A stretch of 64,000 nt of DNA, taken from contig CBDDBR010000011.1 of assembly GCA_965225895.1 (NCBI GenBank), forward strand, positions 2,292,606-2,356,605, written 5' to 3'. The DNA is from Endobugula sp965225895 (lineage in GTDB: Bacteria; Pseudomonadota; Gammaproteobacteria; Pseudomonadales; Cellvibrionaceae). The notes under the pieces were generated by a model. That model was given only the letters and a program-made list of their open reading frames with translations. It made no database searches and was not told the origin of the DNA. The position numbers were made by a program, and so were the translations under genes. Positions 15,983-25,695 of the stretch are shown one piece after another. Position 1 is the stretch's first letter. The number at the start of each line of letters is the position of its first letter.

Positions 15983-16330
15983 TTATAGCGCTTGGCTACT
16001 TTCTGCAATATTTGTGTTATCGAGTAGAGGCTCATCCTGATTAGCTTCGTCCTCTGCGCTTTCAGGCGCAGGCTTTGGTAGCGGAGGTGGTAGTTCCTCA
16101 GAAGGGATAATCGGGTGGTTTTTACCGTTACTGTCATATTCTTTTACGGTAATGCGTAATTCTACATTCTGTGAGTTAGTTTCTACGAGCATATTGAGTG
16201 CTTCATCTTTATGTACAGTGCGAAATAGCTGTCCAGCATCTTGCCCATCGACCCATTCTTTATTTTTATCTGCGCCAACTTTTTTAAGAAAATAACCGTG
16301 CTGGTTTTGTAAAACGTAAAGGGTGCTCAT
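15983..16330 (-). CDS. Hypothetical protein
   Basis: A 115-aa soluble protein not recognised. Residues 1-65 look like a compact alpha/beta unit (STLYVLQNQHGYFLKK, then ELRITVKEYDS), and the rest is a proline-rich, acidic, probably disordered tail (ELPPPLPKPAPE, then EDEANQDEP). There is no signal peptide or membrane segment. It starts 70 bases upstream of gshA on the same strand and may share its transcript. A 17-base stretch just upstream of its start recurs at 58830. Confidence 0.7.
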   Translation of the reverse strand: MSTLYVLQNQHGYFLKKVGADKNKEWVDGQDAGQLFRTVHKDEALNMLVETNSQNVELRITVKEYDSNGKNHPIIPSEELPPPLPKPAPESAEDEANQDEPLLDNTNIAESSQAL

Positions 16331-16722
16331 GAAGTATTACTATCCTGATGTATCTATTAGAAAATAGACCGTATTCTAACGTAAATAATGGCATTGTGGG
16401 GTGGAGTAATTTTGTTTTCCGATAGAAAACCTGATGGCTTAGGTAAAAACGCTAAGTGATGACCTTATCGACTTTAGACACACAAGCTATGTATTTTATG
16501 GGATAATCCATGGTTATTGTTGTGATTTGGCGCCTATTTCATCGAACTTATCTACATTGCACATGCGAGTTGGTGAAATAACTATTAAAGAGTTAACAAA
16601 TAGCGTCATACATTCATAAAATTATAAGATGTCACGCAATAACAAAAAGGGAGTAAGGGCTTCATACAATAGCTCGCTCATGGATTATGTCTTACTCATA
16701 TAGTAATAATGTAGGCTCATAG
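16331..16722. other. Divergent intergenic region upstream of the gsp operon
   Basis: This 392-base region separates the minus-strand hypothetical gene from gspC and must contain the promoter of the type II secretion operon. I see no ORF, strong hairpin or clear operator. CTATCCTGATGTATCTA at 16340-16356 recurs at 58830-58846. Confidence 0.5.
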
Positions 16723-17658
16723 ATGATGGTAAATGACCATGACAAAGGATTGAATCAACAACAAGGGGCTGTATCAGCACTTGTACTAGGTCAGCTAGTT
16801 ATTGCTAGCCTATGTGTTGTATGGATTGCTCATTCGTCTCTACATTTGTTTAATATATTAGTTCCAGATTCAGAAAACACACAAGAAGTCGTTGCACCTA
16901 CAGCGGCACCTTCTCAGTCCACTTTACCTACGATAGATATTCAGGCATTACGGTCACTCCCTTTATTTGGTGAATATGTACAGGCAGAAGAACCTGTGGT
17001 GGTTGAAGAGCCCGAAGAGGAAGCACTGGTTGAAACGCAACTTAACTTAACTTTAAAAGGTTTATTTTCTTCTGATGCAGACGGTATTGGTCGAGCCATT
17101 ATTGCCAATGGACGAGAAGAGTTATTGTATCGAGAGGGCGATAATATTGAAGGCCTATCAAATGTATCGTTACGTGCAGTAATGACGGATCGAGTGCAAT
17201 TAAATAATCGTGGTAGTGTAGAGGTGTTATATCTCTATCCCGAAGGTGAGCGTATTGCGTCATCACAGTTTTCGACCCGCGATGAATCCTATGTACCTTT
17301 GAATGATGAAGATAGTGTTTCAGTTGAGCCATCGGTAGAAACAAAGAAAAATAATTTCGTAAAAAGAAATATCAAAAAATTGAATGAGATTATACGCGTT
17401 GTACGTGAGCGAGATAAAACAACAGGTAATATGCTGGGCTTTAGAGTATTGCCAGGTCGTGATAGAGAAGGTTTTGCAAAATCAGGTTTAGAAATCAATG
17501 ATGTGATTACGTCTATTGATGGTGAGCAATTAACGGATTTACGTACGGCGATGTCAATATATCGCAATAAGCGCGATTCAACGCGAGTGTCTCTTATATT
17601 ACGTCGTGAAGCAAAAGAAATAAGTTTGGATATAGATTTAACTGAACTGGCTATTTAA
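16723..17658 (+). CDS. gspC: Type II secretion inner-membrane linker GspC
   Basis: A 311-aa bitopic protein that links the inner-membrane platform to the GspD secretin. A single TM helix lies at about 17-40, followed by a Pro/Glu-rich linker, the HR domain (LNLTLKGLFSS...GIGRAIIANGREELLYREGD, about 107-165) and a C-terminal PDZ domain (LGFRVLPGRDREGFAKSGLEINDVI, about 230-300). It is the first gene of a twelve-gene run in standard order, with gspD starting 35 bases later. Confidence 0.94.
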   Translation: MMVNDHDKGLNQQQGAVSALVLGQLVIASLCVVWIAHSSLHLFNILVPDSENTQEVVAPTAAPSQSTLPTIDIQALRSLPLFGEYVQAEEPVVVEEPEEEALVETQLNLTLKGLFSSDADGIGRAIIANGREELLYREGDNIEGLSNVSLRAVMTDRVQLNNRGSVEVLYLYPEGERIASSQFSTRDESYVPLNDEDSVSVEPSVETKKNNFVKRNIKKLNEIIRVVRERDKTTGNMLGFRVLPGRDREGFAKSGLEINDVITSIDGEQLTDLRTAMSIYRNKRDSTRVSLILRREAKEISLDIDLTELAI

Positions 17659-17693
17659 AAATAAACTAATAACCTTGGTAATGGAATTTTTCG

Positions 17694-19637
17694 GTGAAAA
17701 AACTTTTACAAACAATATCAATATTTGTTGTGGCAACTGCATACACTGTGACTTCTTTCGTGGCAAATGCCAACGATAATACTCAAAATAATGCGGAGAA
17801 AACATGGCAGGTTAATTTTAAAGACTCAGATATTCAAGAAGTGATTAAATTTGTTGCCGATATCACAGGAAAAACGGTAATTGTTGATCCGCGAGTAAAA
17901 GGCAAGGTAAAAGTGATTTCTGCGAGTGCGTTAAACGAGGCAGAATTGTACGATTTATTTTTATCGGTACTCGAAACCCAAGGATTTACTGCGATAGAGG
18001 TAGGTAATATTGTACGTGTGATTCCTCGTAAAGATGCAAGAACATCCGCTGTTCCTGTTGTGAATCAACCTAATTTTGGCACCGACGCTTATATTACTCA
18101 GGTAATACAATTGTATAACGTGTCGGCATCAAAAGTGTTGCCTGTGCTACGCCCATTGGCACCCCAGCATGCACACTTGGCAGCATATGAGCCGAGTAAT
18201 GCCATTATTATTTCAGATACAGTCGCTAATATTGCACGCCTAAAAGATATTATTCAGCGCATTGACCGAGCAGGTGTTGCCGAAACGGATGTGATTGCTT
18301 TGGAGTATGCACAAGCAACAGATATGGCAGCCATGTTACAGCAGCTCAGTAAAAATGAAAAAGACACGCCGCAAAATACAAAAGCAATTATTGTGGCAGA
18401 CCAACGCAGTAATAGTTTGTTGGTGACTGGCGATGAGGTAAGACGACAAAAAGTATTAGCGTTGGTGAAACGCTTAGACGTTAGTCAGCCGCAATCAGGC
18501 AATGTGCAAGTTGTGTATTTAGAATATGCTGATGCAGAAGAGGTGGCGACTGTGTTAGCAAAAGTCGTGTCGAGTATTTCTAAATTAGAAACTGACGCCG
18601 AGAAAAAAAGCGTACAACCCTCGGCGGCAAATGCCTCGGTAGAAGCTGATCCCGCAACCAATTCTCTACTCATTACAGCGGATGCCGATACAATGGAATC
18701 GTTGTTATCGGTAGTCAAGCGTTTAGATATTCGACGAGCGCAAGTATTGGTTGAGGCTATTATTGTTGAAATTCGTGGAGACTTAAGTCGAGAGCTAGGC
18801 GTTGAATGGGCGGCGTTTAAAAAGAATCGCGTACTGGCTGCATCACAAAATTCGGGTGCTTTGGCAACGGTTATTTCGGGCGTAGAAAATGGCTCAGCAG
18901 ACCTATCAAGTTTAACAGGACAAACTATCGGTTTTGGTGGCACCAGCGGTGATGGTGTTAACTTTGCGGGCTTAATTAATTTTTTTCAAGGTAACACCGA
19001 AGCCAACGTACTCTCAACACCGAGCTTATTAACAACCGATAATAATGAAGCAGAAATTTCTATTGGACAAAACGTTCCTTTTGTTACTGGTTCGTTTACT
19101 ACCACTACAGGCGATGCGACTAACCCGTTTCAAACTATTCAGCGAGAAGATGTGGGTATCTCTTTAAAAGTAACGCCGCAAATTAATGAGGGTGATACGG
19201 TTATATTAGATATTGAACAAGAGGTATCGAGTATTTCTAATTCTGCAGGTGCTTCAGATATTATTACTAATGAACGAAAAATATCTACAAAAGTGATTGC
19301 GCAAGATGGTGAAACTATTATTTTGGGCGGTTTAATTAGTGATGATATTCAACAACAAGAACAAAAAGTGCCTGTTATTGGTGATATCCCATTAGTGGGT
19401 GGTTTATTTAGAAACGATAGTATTACAGTAACAAAAAGTAATTTAATGGTTTTTTTACGAGCCAGTATTATTCGTGATGAAAAATCAATGGCTGGTGCAA
19501 CAGGTGAAAAATATCGTTACATTCGCGATCAACAATTGCAAGCAAAAACCGATGCCAACTATTTGTTGAATGAAAAAATATTACCCCTATTACCAGTATG
19601 GGATGAAGATGAATCTATTGATGCGCAAGCACAATAG
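17694..19637 (+). CDS. gspD: Type II secretion outer-membrane secretin GspD
   Basis: A 647-aa secretin that forms the outer-membrane channel. A signal peptide covers residues 1-26; the N0 domain (WQVNFKDSDIQEVIKFVADITGKTVIVDP) follows, then N1-N3 repeats with the VIxLEYAxATDMA and VVYLEYADAEEVA type motifs, and the C-terminal secretin domain with VPFVTGS, EREDVGISLKVTPQI-like QREDVGISLKVTPQI, and the GGLISD...VPVIGDIPLVGGLFR signature. The start is GTG. A short tail after the barrel may be the S-domain that binds a pilotin; no pilotin gene is seen here. Confidence 0.96.
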   Translation: MKKLLQTISIFVVATAYTVTSFVANANDNTQNNAEKTWQVNFKDSDIQEVIKFVADITGKTVIVDPRVKGKVKVISASALNEAELYDLFLSVLETQGFTAIEVGNIVRVIPRKDARTSAVPVVNQPNFGTDAYITQVIQLYNVSASKVLPVLRPLAPQHAHLAAYEPSNAIIISDTVANIARLKDIIQRIDRAGVAETDVIALEYAQATDMAAMLQQLSKNEKDTPQNTKAIIVADQRSNSLLVTGDEVRRQKVLALVKRLDVSQPQSGNVQVVYLEYADAEEVATVLAKVVSSISKLETDAEKKSVQPSAANASVEADPATNSLLITADADTMESLLSVVKRLDIRRAQVLVEAIIVEIRGDLSRELGVEWAAFKKNRVLAASQNSGALATVISGVENGSADLSSLTGQTIGFGGTSGDGVNFAGLINFFQGNTEANVLSTPSLLTTDNNEAEISIGQNVPFVTGSFTTTTGDATNPFQTIQREDVGISLKVTPQINEGDTVILDIEQEVSSISNSAGASDIITNERKISTKVIAQDGETIILGGLISDDIQQQEQKVPVIGDIPLVGGLFRNDSITVTKSNLMVFLRASIIRDEKSMAGATGEKYRYIRDQQLQAKTDANYLLNEKILPLLPVWDEDESIDAQAQ

Positions 19638-19657
19638 AGATATAGGTTACCTATACG

Positions 19658-21142
19658 ATGACAACGGTTGATGACAATGTAAACGTTATAACCCACTCTG
19701 TAAGTTTACCATTTAGCTTTGCAGAACAGCACGGCGTATTACTGGACAATAAAATATTGTATTGCTACCAAACAATAGCTTTGCCTGTTTTATTAGAGTT
19801 ACAACGTGCACTAGCTGGTCCTTTTACGGTAAAAGTATTAGACGAACTCACGTTTAAGAAAAAACTCACTCAATATTATCAAGGCAACGACGGTGCAGCA
19901 CAGCAAGCAGCAGATGATTTGGATGCCGAAATGGATCTTAGTCAACTGGCGGATGACCTACAGCAAAAAACAGACTTGTTAGCAGATAACGATGATGCGC
20001 CAGTCATTCGTTTAATTAATGCGATTTTATCAGAGGCCGTACGAGAAAAAGTTTCTGATATTCATATCGAACCTTTTGAAGATCGTGTGGCCATTCGTTT
20101 TCGCTCCGATGGTGTGTTAAATGAAATGCTATCGCCGAAGCCAGAATTGGCTGCGGTATTAGTCTCGCGTTTAAAAGTGATGGCCAAACTCGACATTGCT
20201 GAAAAACGCTTGCCTCAAGATGGGCGTATCTCAGTACGCCTTGCAGGTCACAGTGTAGATATTCGTATGTCTACAATTCCTTCTGCCTATGGTGAGCGTG
20301 TGGTACTACGTTTATTAGATCAAGCGTCGGGGCAGTTGCAGTTATCGCAATTAGCAATGCCTAAACAAGTGCATACTATTTTTGATGAAAGTCTGCATCG
20401 TCCACACGGCATTATTTTAGTGACGGGGCCAACGGGTTCGGGAAAAACCACCAGCCTATACGCGGGCTTAACTCATATAAATGACCGTAGTCGTAATATT
20501 CTTACCATTGAAGATCCTGTGGAATATTTATTGGCAGGAATTGGCCAAACACAAGTCAATAGTAAAGTGGATATGACGTTTGCCCGAGGGCTGCGTGCCA
20601 TTTTACGTCAAGATCCCGATGTCGTTATGATCGGTGAAATCCGAGATCAAGAAACGGCCTCTATTGCCGTGCAGGCAAGTTTAACTGGGCATTTGGTTTT
20701 ATCAACGTTGCATACCAATACAGCGATTGGTGCGATTACGCGCTTAAAAGACATGGGTGTAGAGCCATTTCTTTTGGCGTCTAGTTTAGAGATGGTGATG
20801 GCACAGCGACTTGTGCGTGTGCTGTGCAAAGCGTGCCGTATTCCACATCAACCCACACGCAGTGAGTGCGAGCGTTTATCAATTACCGCAGACGATGTGA
20901 TTTATCAGGCGCAAGGCTGTAAAGAATGTAAGCAAACAGGCTACCGTGGTCGGGCTGCCATTTATGAACTTATCCCTATAGATAGTGTATTACGTGAGTT
21001 GATTCATGAAGGTGCTGGGGAACATGCAATGCTAGAACATGCAAGAAAAACGGTCCCCTCTTTATTGGCAGATGGTCGGCGTCGAGTGTTAGCGGGTGAA
21101 ACCAGCGTAGAAGAAGTGTTGAGGGTCACCGCTGTAAGCTAG
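19658..21142 (+). CDS. gspE: Type II secretion ATPase GspE
   Basis: A 494-aa cytoplasmic hexameric ATPase that powers pseudopilus assembly. The N-terminal domain contacts GspL. The catalytic core has Walker A (GPTGSGKTTS), the Asp box (LTIEDPVEY), Walker B (DVVMIGEIRD) and the His box (TGHLVLSTLHTN). The zinc-binding tetracysteine domain of GspE is present as CKAC and CKEC. The gene starts 20 bases after gspD and ends 11 bases before gspF. Confidence 0.96.
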   Translation: MTTVDDNVNVITHSVSLPFSFAEQHGVLLDNKILYCYQTIALPVLLELQRALAGPFTVKVLDELTFKKKLTQYYQGNDGAAQQAADDLDAEMDLSQLADDLQQKTDLLADNDDAPVIRLINAILSEAVREKVSDIHIEPFEDRVAIRFRSDGVLNEMLSPKPELAAVLVSRLKVMAKLDIAEKRLPQDGRISVRLAGHSVDIRMSTIPSAYGERVVLRLLDQASGQLQLSQLAMPKQVHTIFDESLHRPHGIILVTGPTGSGKTTSLYAGLTHINDRSRNILTIEDPVEYLLAGIGQTQVNSKVDMTFARGLRAILRQDPDVVMIGEIRDQETASIAVQASLTGHLVLSTLHTNTAIGAITRLKDMGVEPFLLASSLEMVMAQRLVRVLCKACRIPHQPTRSECERLSITADDVIYQAQGCKECKQTGYRGRAAIYELIPIDSVLRELIHEGAGEHAMLEHARKTVPSLLADGRRRVLAGETSVEEVLRVTAVS

Positions 21143-21153
21143 CGGGAAATATT

Positions 21154-22377
21154 ATGGGAGCATTTCGTTATCAAGCATTAAATGCCAATGGCAAAATGAT
21201 TAAAGGCACGCTAGAAGGTGATACCGATAAGCAAGTGCGTGCACAATTACGCCAGCAACAATTAAAGCCCGTGAGTGTCGATAAAATATCGGCAGGAAAA
21301 AGAACGAATGATTCTGCAGATACATCATCTAAAACGTTTACAACACGAGTAGGAGTTAAAGACTTATCACTATTTACACGACAGCTAGCATCGTTAGTGC
21401 AGTCAGGTATGCCACTCGCTGATTCGTTACAAGCCGTTGCTAAACAAACACGCAAAGAAGCGGTTAAAAATGTTGTGTTACAAGTTCGTGCTCGTGTACT
21501 AGAAGGTTTGAGTTTGGCGCAGGCGTTAGGTGATTATCCGCGTATTTTTGATTCAATGTATCGCGCCATGGTGAATGCAGGTGAGCAAGCAGGATTTTTA
21601 GGTCCAGTGTTAGAGCGCTTATCTGAATACGCAGAAACCAGTCACGCGGCGCGGCAGCAATTAAAGTCTGCCATGGTTTACCCCATTATTTTAGTTTTGG
21701 TATGTATTGCTATTGTGGTCGCATTAATGGTTTTTGTTGTTCCACAATTAACCAGTGTGTTTACTCGTGCAAAACAAGCATTGCCGTGGCCAACAGAGTT
21801 ACTGATTAATACGAGTCAATTTTTACAAGACTACGGTGTTTACTGCTTATTGTTTATTGTAGCCATATGCTGGGGAGCACGTTGGTGGTTACGCAGGGGT
21901 AATAATATTCGGCTGTGGCACCAAAAAATATTACGTATTCCAATGATTCGTCATATCGTTGTGCAATCAGATTCTTCACGTTTTGCCAGTACATTAAGTA
22001 TGCTTATTGGTAGTGGCGTGCCATTGCTAAATAGTTTACGTATTAGTAGCCAAACAATGGAAAATACTATTTTGCGGGAAAAAGCAGAGCAAGCCGCTAT
22101 TGCAGTTGAGGGCGGATCAAGTCTGCATAAAGCATTAGATAAAACCGATGTTTTTCCGCCATTGATGGTGCAAATGGCATCTAGTGGTGAAGCCAATGGT
22201 ACTTTAGCGGAACAATTAAATTATTCGGCAAAAAGTCAGCAGCGTGATTTAGATTTACAGTTATCAACGGCACTTAGTGTTATTGAGCCTATTACCATTG
22301 TGTTTATGGGCGGTGTGATTGGTTTTATTATGATAGCGATTATTATTCCTATCTCGAGTATGAGTGATTTTGTATAA
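21154..22377 (+). CDS. gspF: Type II secretion inner-membrane platform protein GspF
   Basis: A 407-aa polytopic protein with two cytoplasmic T2SSF domains (about 70-195 and 272-395) and three TM helices near 172-195, 225-245 and 375-400. Conserved elements such as FTRQLASLVQSGMPL, the matching FASTLSMLIGSGVPLL in the second repeat, and the C-terminal EPITIVFMGGVIGFIMIAII identify it. It coordinates GspE with the pseudopilus. Confidence 0.95.
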   Translation: MGAFRYQALNANGKMIKGTLEGDTDKQVRAQLRQQQLKPVSVDKISAGKRTNDSADTSSKTFTTRVGVKDLSLFTRQLASLVQSGMPLADSLQAVAKQTRKEAVKNVVLQVRARVLEGLSLAQALGDYPRIFDSMYRAMVNAGEQAGFLGPVLERLSEYAETSHAARQQLKSAMVYPIILVLVCIAIVVALMVFVVPQLTSVFTRAKQALPWPTELLINTSQFLQDYGVYCLLFIVAICWGARWWLRRGNNIRLWHQKILRIPMIRHIVVQSDSSRFASTLSMLIGSGVPLLNSLRISSQTMENTILREKAEQAAIAVEGGSSLHKALDKTDVFPPLMVQMASSGEANGTLAEQLNYSAKSQQRDLDLQLSTALSVIEPITIVFMGGVIGFIMIAIIIPISSMSDFV

Positions 22378-22426
22378 GTATTTTTAATAGAGAGTGTTAG
22401 TAACAATAATGAAGATGGAAAATAAT

Positions 22427-22879
22427 ATGTGTTTACATAGGTATCAAAGACAACAGGGTTTTAGTTTTATAGAAATCATGGTTGTATTAATTATTATTAG
22501 TTTGTTGGCAGTCGGTGTTGGTGGAAAGTTTTTAGGTAAAGCAGAAAAAGCTAGGGTTGATCGTGCCTACTCAGATTTTAGTACCATAGAAGGTCAATTA
22601 AAATTATATCATTTAGATAATTATCGCTACCCAACAACCGAGCAGGGTTTACAGGCTTTAGTTGAAAAACCATCGATTGATCCTATTCCTCGCCAATGGC
22701 AAAGTGGCGGTTACTTGGATGCGTTACCTATTGATCCTTGGGGTAATCCATATCTTTATAATGTGCCTGGTGAAAAGGGAGATTTTGATATTTATAGCTA
22801 TGGTGCAGACGGTGTGGCAGGTGGTACTGATCAAGATAAAGATATTTATAATTGGCAGCGCTTTGAAGCACAGCAATAA
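22427..22879 (+). CDS. gspG: Major pseudopilin GspG
   Basis: A 150-aa major pseudopilin. The class III leader ends QQG before FSFIEIMVV, the prepilin peptidase cleavage site (usual residues FTLIE, here FSFIE). The mature protein has the GspG hallmarks RYPTTEQGLQALV, DPWGNPYLY and DIYSYGADG with calcium-site acidic residues. Several in-frame starts exist (GTG 22394, ATG 22409, 22415, 22427); GGA at 22417-22419 favours 22427. Confidence 0.95.
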   Translation: MCLHRYQRQQGFSFIEIMVVLIIISLLAVGVGGKFLGKAEKARVDRAYSDFSTIEGQLKLYHLDNYRYPTTEQGLQALVEKPSIDPIPRQWQSGGYLDALPIDPWGNPYLYNVPGEKGDFDIYSYGADGVAGGTDQDKDIYNWQRFEAQQ

Positions 22880-22908
22880 ATAGTTAATGCAATATAACAG
22901 CAGAGCTA

Positions 22909-23454
22909 ATGAATAAATTAAAAGGTTTTTCATTAATTGAATTAATGTTTGTGCTGTTATTGATTTCGGTCATTGTTGGCAGTGTTAGTATTTCTATTAC
23001 GGGTACATCACCAGAAAAACGCTTAAACACATTCGGTTTACAGTTATTTGCAACAATGAACTTTGCTGTTGATGAAGCACTTATGCAGCGGCATCCTATT
23101 GGTTTTCGCATAGAAAATAAAGAAACAGAAAGTACTTATCATTGGTATCGGTACAACAATGAAAGGTGGTCTTTGTTGGGTGCGCCGTTAAAAAGTGTGA
23201 CAATGCCTGAGGATATAATAATAGATGTTGCGATAGAATCAGAATTTGTTGAAAGTTTATTAGAGCAATCGTTAAATTCGGATGAAGAAAAAATTATTCA
23301 ACCCGATATTATTTTTTTTCCAAATGGTGATATTTCTGAATTTACATTAACACTGTCGTATCGTGATACGCATGATAGTGATGCGACATTACGTATTACG
23401 TTGAATGAATATGCGGCGCTGAGTCATTCACTAGAAGATGTTATACAGAAATAA
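22909..23454 (+). CDS. gspH: Minor pseudopilin GspH
   Basis: A 181-aa minor pseudopilin with a very short leader (MNKLKG) before FSLIELMFVLLLISVIVG. The rest fits GspH: a long N-terminal helix followed by a beta-rich domain (GFRIENKETESTYHWYRY, IIFFPNGDISEFTLTL). It sits between gspG and gspI as usual. Confidence 0.9.
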   Translation: MNKLKGFSLIELMFVLLLISVIVGSVSISITGTSPEKRLNTFGLQLFATMNFAVDEALMQRHPIGFRIENKETESTYHWYRYNNERWSLLGAPLKSVTMPEDIIIDVAIESEFVESLLEQSLNSDEEKIIQPDIIFFPNGDISEFTLTLSYRDTHDSDATLRITLNEYAALSHSLEDVIQK

Positions 23455-23468
23455 ATGGTCGATCTATC

Positions 23469-23870
23469 ATGCGCAACTTACAGTCAATAACATATTGTAA
23501 AAAACAAGGCTTTACACTGATAGAAGTATTGGTTGCCATTGCCGTGGTTGCTTTTACTATTCCTGCTTTAATGTTACTCATGATGAAACAAGCAGATAAT
23601 GCAGGGGCGTTGCGTGATCGCACAGTGGCAACATGGATAGCGGATAATACACTCACTCGACTGCGTTTAGAAAAAGAATTAAATGGCTCAGTACTCACCT
23701 CTACCGTTGAAGAAACCATTGATATGGCAGGCACGCAATGGCGTGTAAAAACAGAACCCGAAGACACAAACCTAGGTGCATTATTACGTTATAGAGTGCG
23801 TGTTAGTTTGCAAAAGGATCATGCGCAAGCAGATAGCCCTTTAGCCACTGTAGACACGTTTGTGCAGTAG
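23469..23870 (+). CDS. gspI: Minor pseudopilin GspI
   Basis: A 133-aa minor pseudopilin with leader cleavage at QG before FTLIEVLVAIAVVAF. The ATWIADNTLTRLRLE segment is typical of GspI, which forms the pseudopilus tip with GspJ and GspK. It starts 14 bases after gspH; gspJ follows closely. Confidence 0.93.
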   Translation: MRNLQSITYCKKQGFTLIEVLVAIAVVAFTIPALMLLMMKQADNAGALRDRTVATWIADNTLTRLRLEKELNGSVLTSTVEETIDMAGTQWRVKTEPEDTNLGALLRYRVRVSLQKDHAQADSPLATVDTFVQ

Positions 23871-23888
23871 CCAATGGGGAAGAACATC

Positions 23889-24605
23889 ATGAAGCAGCAC
23901 AAAGGTTTTACTCTAATTGAATTGTTAGTGGCTTTTGTTATTGGCACAGGTATTTCACTACTTGCTTACCAAGCGCTATCGGGTTCTATTAATATTGAAC
24001 AACGGGTGAAAGAAGTGACTGATCAAACAAATCAGTTGCATCGTGTGTGGCAATTAGTGAATGATGATTTACAACATGCGGTTGCTCGCCCTTGGAACGA
24101 TTATTTAGGCAATCAACAAGCGGCTATGTTGGGAGATTTGGGCGATAAATTATCAGAGGCAGGTAATTTTTCCCTAAGGGATGATAGTCATGTGTTGCGT
24201 GTCGTGCGTAGCGGCGAAAGTAATTTTTTTCAGTTGCCACGCAGTAATTTGCAAATAGTAGGTTATCGGCTGGTTAAAAATGATAAGGATCATCACGCGG
24301 TAGATACTCAGGGTGATCGCCAGCAACAAGAAAGTTTGAGTTTGTGGCGAGATCATTGGCGCCCTGTAGATAGTGCAACAGAGCCAACCATAAAAAGCCG
24401 ATTACTATTAGATAATATTACAGCAGCTAGTTTTCGGTATTTACCAAAAGACAGTCAAACGGTTAATGATGAGGCATGGGTAAGCGCTTGGCCAGAGTCG
24501 CAGCAAAATAATGATCAACTGCCTATTGGGGTAGAAATGACATTAGACATATTAGGTATGGGAAAAATCACCCGATTATTTTCATTGGTTAAAGCGGATG
24601 AATAA
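23889..24605 (+). CDS. gspJ: Minor pseudopilin GspJ
   Basis: A 238-aa minor pseudopilin with leader MKQHKG before FTLIELLVAFVIGTGIS. GspJ features are RVWQLVNDDLQHAVARPW and the C-terminal LPIGVEMTLDI strand. A GGGGA at 23876-23880 supports ATG 23889 over the in-frame ATG at 23874. Its end overlaps the gspK start by 8 bases (ATGAATAA). Confidence 0.92.
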   Translation: MKQHKGFTLIELLVAFVIGTGISLLAYQALSGSINIEQRVKEVTDQTNQLHRVWQLVNDDLQHAVARPWNDYLGNQQAAMLGDLGDKLSEAGNFSLRDDSHVLRVVRSGESNFFQLPRSNLQIVGYRLVKNDKDHHAVDTQGDRQQQESLSLWRDHWRPVDSATEPTIKSRLLLDNITAASFRYLPKDSQTVNDEAWVSAWPESQQNNDQLPIGVEMTLDILGMGKITRLFSLVKADE

Positions 24606-25683
24606 AATACCGCAATCTATTGCGAAGCAACAAGGAGCAATATTAATTATTGCGGTATTTGTTGTAAGTGTCATTACGGTTATTGCTGCTCGTTTTGCGG
24701 GTGATTTTCAATTATCTACAGCACGTATAAAACAAAGCTTGATTCATACGCAGCTACAGCAATTTGCTTATAGCATTGAATCATTTGCGGGTTGGGTATT
24801 GGTACAGGATGCAGAGTTTGATAAGAGTCATAGTCGTTATAATAACGACGGAGTGAATGGAAGTTACGACCATTTGCAAGAAGATTGGGCGCAACACTTA
24901 CAAGCGCCTATCGAAAGTGCAACAGTAGAGGCAACATTAAGTGATGCTATGTCGCGTTTTAATATTAACCAATTACAGGGCAAGCCTTCACCTTATAAAC
25001 CACAGGGAACATTTTCAGAACGTTATACCATTGCACAGCAACGCTTTATTCGTTTGTTGCAGACATACCCCGATGATGCAATAGATGTGGCCACGGCACA
25101 GCAAATAACACAAGCGGTAATAGACTGGCTCGATAGCGATAGTAATGAACAGCCTAATGGCGGAGCAGAAGAAAATTATTATGCGTCGTTAGAGCAACCC
25201 TATAAACCAGCGAATCGTTATTTTGTGAGTATTACAGAACTTAAACAGGTGAAAGGGATAAGCGCAGACATGTATCGCTACTTATCACCATTACTCATTG
25301 CGCTGCCAAATAAAGAAGGGTTTAACATTAATACGGCACCCATCGAATTAATGCGAACATTACAACAAAAAAATATAGAAACGCCGTTATCCGATGAAGA
25401 CGCAAATTTACTTATTAGTAGCCGACCACAAGATAATACCCATGAGGCTTATCAATCCGTTAATGGTTTTTTGGCAAGTAGTGAGGCCAATCAAATATTT
25501 GGTACAGATGCACAGCAATGGCCAAAAGTAGAAGGCCTACGCACAGGCAGTGAATATTTTATATTAACTTCGATGATTCATTTATTGGATTATCAATACC
25601 AGTTGATTAGCGTGATTAAACGGCAATCAATAGACACAGGAATTATCACTAAAGTGCTTCGGCGAACGCGTGAGCAGTTATAA
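24598..25683 (+). CDS. gspK: Minor pseudopilin GspK
   Basis: A 361-aa atypical pseudopilin that caps the tip complex. The leader ends KQQG before AILIIAVFVVSVITVIAARF, lacking the Glu5 found in other pseudopilins, as is normal for GspK. The large globular insertion includes the SDAMSRFNINQLQG and NGGAEENYYASL segments and a helix-hairpin-like region (FNINTAPIELMRTL). It overlaps gspJ by 8 bases and is followed by gspL within about 12 bases. Confidence 0.93.
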   Translation: MNKIPQSIAKQQGAILIIAVFVVSVITVIAARFAGDFQLSTARIKQSLIHTQLQQFAYSIESFAGWVLVQDAEFDKSHSRYNNDGVNGSYDHLQEDWAQHLQAPIESATVEATLSDAMSRFNINQLQGKPSPYKPQGTFSERYTIAQQRFIRLLQTYPDDAIDVATAQQITQAVIDWLDSDSNEQPNGGAEENYYASLEQPYKPANRYFVSITELKQVKGISADMYRYLSPLLIALPNKEGFNINTAPIELMRTLQQKNIETPLSDEDANLLISSRPQDNTHEAYQSVNGFLASSEANQIFGTDAQQWPKVEGLRTGSEYFILTSMIHLLDYQYQLISVIKRQSIDTGIITKVLRRTREQL

Positions 25684-25695
25684 AAGGTGAGACCA

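Noticed and set aside
18485..18943. Antisense frame inside gspD
   Set aside because: No start signal and Ser/Ala/Thr-rich shadow composition opposite a well-conserved gene.
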